DNA from: Candidatus Regiella insecticola LSR1
GTDB taxonomy: Bacteria; Pseudomonadota; Gammaproteobacteria; Enterobacterales; Enterobacteriaceae
Length of the DNA stretch: 64,000 nt
Assembly (NCBI RefSeq): GCF_000143625.1
Contig: NZ_GL379589.1
Location: forward strand, 588,273-652,272
Direction of reading: 5' to 3'
How positions within the stretch are numbered: position 1 is the first letter of the stretch; each line of letters starts with the position of its first letter. The translations under genes were made by a program, and so were the position numbers. Shown piece after piece: positions 62,053 through 64,000 of this stretch. The notes under the pieces are model-generated. The model searched no databases. It saw only the letters and a program-made list of their open reading frames with translations, and had not been told where the DNA came from.

Positions 62053-62481
62053 AGCCATACCGATGGATTATGTACCTTTCGGGCTGACATCGAAGTTTCT
62101 ACTTGTGGCCTTATCTCACCGTTAAACGCACTGGATTATCTCATCGAACAGCTAAAATCAGATATTGTTACGATAGATTACCGCGTAAGAGGTTTCACCC
62201 GTGATGCTAAGGGCATCAAACATTATATCGATCATGAAATCAATTCGATTCAGAACTTTATATCTAAGGATATGAAACAGCGTTATGACATGATGGATGT
62301 GAACGTTTATCAGGAAAATATTTTTCATACAAAAATGATGCTGAAAGATCTTGACCTCAAACACCACCTGTTTGACACAAAACCTGAACAATTCAATCAC
62401 GAAGAAAAAGAAGATATTATCTGTAAATTACATGACGAAATAAAAGAAATTTATTACGGACGTAATCTATCTAAACTTTGA
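62053..62481 (+). pseudogene. speD: speD (S-adenosylmethionine decarboxylase), 3' fragment
   Basis: About 142 codons, matching roughly residues 115-264 of E. coli Spe[72 protein letters not shown] and the end [11 protein letters not shown]. The 5' half, including the pyruvoyl-forming Ser (cleavage in KSH-type segment), is missing at the IS630 border. There is no frameshift in the remainder. Loss of SpeD would stop aminopropyl donation for spermidine, so the cell must take up polyamines or do without. Confidence 0.93.
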
Positions 62482-62492
62482 TAAAACCAAAC

Positions 62493-62543
62493 AAAAAGCC
62501 CATTCAAAGTCTCTAGCGATTTTGAATGGGCTTTAGCATTTTT
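62493..62543. terminator. Bidirectional terminator between speD and the tRNA genes
   Basis: Arms AAAGCCCATTCAAA and TTTGAATGGGCTTT around a 12-base loop, with T-rich sequence on both sides (plus: TTTTTTAC; minus: TTTTTGTTT). It ends the tRNA transcript on the minus strand and speD on the plus strand. Confidence 0.87.
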
Positions 62544-62563
62544 TACGTACTGATGAAGTAATT

Positions 62564-62639
62564 TGGTGGGTCGTGCTGGATTCGAACCAGCGACCAATTG
62601 ATTAAAAGTCAACTGCTCTACCGACTGAGCTAACGACCC
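62564..62639 (-). tRNA. tRNA-Lys (anticodon TTT)
   Basis: 76 nt on the minus strand with encoded CCA. Acceptor stem GGGTCGT pairs with ACGACCC, D-arm AGCTCAGTCGGTAGAGCA, anticodon loop CTTTTAA with anticodon TTT, and T-arm GGTTCGAATCC. Cloverleaf is complete. Confidence 0.97.
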
Positions 62640-62665
62640 GAAAAATAGTAGGTAATAGCAAAAAG

Positions 62666-62741
62666 TGGTGGGCGATACCAGATTCGAACTGATGACCCCC
62701 TCCTTGTAAGGGAGATGCTCTACCAACTGAGCTAATCGCCC
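62666..62741 (-). tRNA. tRNA-Val (anticodon TAC)
   Basis: 76 nt on the minus strand with encoded CCA. Acceptor GGGCGAT / ATCGCCC, D-arm AGCTCAGTTGGTAGAGCA, anticodon loop CTTACAA with anticodon TAC, T-arm AGTTCGAATCT. It lies 26 bases upstream of tRNA-Lys and is probably co-transcribed, as in the val-lys clusters of enterobacteria. Confidence 0.97.
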
Positions 62742-62831
62742 GTCGTATTGTGGAAACGAATTATAGGGATAGTTTCAAGTGAGTCAATGTTTTTTAAACT
62801 GAAATCGATCGTCCGCAGCAAATTTAGCCAC

Positions 62832-62957
62832 TATACCCTTCGCCTTTGAAGCCGCCGCGTTGTTGGCTGCGGGTGTTCGCCGAATCACGTAGTCTATCTA
62901 CGCTCATCGGTCGGTCGCCCTGGCCGCCTTGCCGTAACTCGAAATTCATTAGGTATA
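62832..62957. repeat. Family A (ERIC-like) repeat, copy A12
   Basis: 126 bp, TATACCCTTCGCC to CATTAGGTATA, with the central CACGTAGTCTATCTACGCTC. It lies between the tRNA genes and the last ORF. Confidence 0.88.
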
Positions 62958-63116
62958 TCCCCCCAATCAATCTTCTCATCGATTATCAGGATCCGATTCA
63001 TCATTCCCATTTTTATAAAAAGTCATTTTCTATTAGATATGAACAAGTAATTATTACTTATTACGGCTATCTACTACCCTTAAATATAACGAGGCTTTTT
63101 TGGGAAGGAGCTTATT

Positions 63117-63998
63117 ATGATTAATATGTCAGTGAGTTTGCCTATATTATCCATTCCTCAAACCGGTGAAGGGGCTCATTCTAGCGAGTCAAATAAGATC
63201 TTACTTTGTATCGGCGATGAAGGATCTCGCACTTCAATAAGAGAGCCACATTTTTCAACAAGTAGCGTCACCGATTCCCTCGTTAACAAAGGGTTAATAA
63301 GAAATGAAATGATTGAACCAATGCAATACACGCTAGAAGAATATAAAAAAAATAATAGACTGGCAGTAATCAAATGTCATGGCTCTACGAGTCCTTGCCT
63401 AGAGCTTTTTAGTCGTACTCGCGGAGAGTTTGGTGATACCACAACATTAGAAAAAAGTATCAATCTTAGTGATTATCAATTTCATCAGTCAATGGTAGAT
63501 TATGATAATGAAGATTTTGTGAGTATCCACTTTGATGAAAATGCTAACACTACAGATACAGAGCATTTATTAACAAAAACAAACGCTAAAAATGGTATTG
63601 ATGATTGTTATATTAAAAACGTTCTATTAAAAGAAGTGAGTCGTTATGGCAAACCAGTGACCAGGTTGAAGCTTATCGCTTGGCTGGCTGAAAAATTATT
63701 TGGCATTTATGGTGTAGGGCAAACTAACTCTGCCTCTTGTGCTAAATCAGTGGTTGATACTGTGCAAACAAAAATATTACACCGTGCCATGCCTAAGGCT
63801 AAAGAGGCTGACGCTACCGAGCTCGGAATCAAAAATATGGAGCTTAAGTGTTGTGGTTCTATTCAACAACTTGCTATCAAACTCGCAAAAAATAAAAAAA
63901 ATATAAATGGTGTCCTAGTGATCCCACAGAATACAAGCTGGGGCGTTCTTTTTCCGCCTGACACGCGAGCATATCTGCAATGTTGTGACCATCAATAA
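63117..63998 (+). CDS. Protein of unknown function, effector-like
   Basis: A 293-aa soluble protein with a strong ribosome-binding site (GGGAAGGAG) 7-15 bases upstream. It has no signal peptide or membrane segment. The N-terminal 60 residues are rich in Ser, Thr and Pro (SLPILSIPQTGEGAHSSESN), like the unstructured secretion-signal regions of type III effectors. A middle part is rich in Asp/Asn/His, and the C-terminal part is more structured and Cys-containing (LKLIAWLAEKLFGIYGVGQ, GIKNMELKCCGSIQQLAIKL, NGVLVIPQNTSWGVLFPPD). I recognise no domain. No lesion is seen and the stop lies just inside the window. Confidence 0.6.
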   Translation: MINMSVSLPILSIPQTGEGAHSSESNKILLCIGDEGSRTSIREPHFSTSSVTDSLVNKGLIRNEMIEPMQYTLEEYKKNNRLAVIKCHGSTSPCLELFSRTRGEFGDTTTLEKSINLSDYQFHQSMVDYDNEDFVSIHFDENANTTDTEHLLTKTNAKNGIDDCYIKNVLLKEVSRYGKPVTRLKLIAWLAEKLFGIYGVGQTNSASCAKSVVDTVQTKILHRAMPKAKEADATELGIKNMELKCCGSIQQLAIKLAKNKKNINGVLVIPQNTSWGVLFPPDTRAYLQCCDHQ

Positions 63999-64000
63999 TC

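Overview
The window looks like part of the chromosome of a host-restricted enterobacterium, most likely a facultative insect endosymbiont of the 'Candidatus Regiella' type. This rests on three things: housekeeping proteins that align closely with remembered E. coli and Yersinia sequences, AT-rich DNA, and heavy decay with dense mobile DNA. The species is inferred, not shown.

Layout. 1-3960: an IS5-type element, a small BON-domain protein and a YD-repeat protein. 3968-7936: purL. 8092-17354: a lateral-flagella block (lafU, T, S, F, E, C, B, A and a ToxR-like regulator) in which lafF and lafE are frameshifted and lafD is absent. 17445-24572: a YegP-like gene, then mrdA-mrdB-(rlpA missing)-dacA pseudogene-ybeD-lipB-lipA. 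24962-31773: lepA-lepB-rnc-era-(recO missing)-pdxJ-acpS-tadA. 31858-35917: a decayed multidomain toxin locus on the minus strand, with a predicted ADP-ribosyltransferase region and a C80 (MARTX/TcdA-type) cysteine protease, split by an IS, a frameshift and a stop codon. 36149-40368: rlmKL and uup. 40625-43290: a broken acidic-repeat gene, an IS and a MITE fragment. 43289-47083: lolA, ftsK and a frameshifted lrp. 47235-53572: icd with an extra cysteine-rich insert, then mnmA, hflD (frameshifted), purB and a phoP-phoQ deletion fusion. 53731-60620: lolCDE and mfd. 60661-62741: an IS630 remnant joining two truncated genes (one is speD), then tRNA-Lys and tRNA-Val. 63117-63998: an unrecognised ORF.

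Repeats dominate the space between genes. Family A is an ERIC-like palindrome of about 125 bp flanked by TA, with about a dozen copies. Family B is a palindrome of about 106 bp flanked by TA. Family C consists of MITEs that share the IS5 element's terminal repeats and 3-bp ATT/AAT target duplications. Nested copies allow precise reconstruction: removing a family A or B copy restores the target of a family C copy, and removing an IS or MITE restores reading frames or stop codons. Two family A copies lie in frame inside genes (rlmKL and the flagellar regulator) and are read in the same frame.

The core genes for cell shape, lipoylation, lipoprotein sorting, translation and purine synthesis are largely intact. 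Regulatory and niche functions (PhoPQ, Lrp, lateral flagella, the toxin, DacA, SpeD) are broken or damaged, as expected in ongoing genome reduction.
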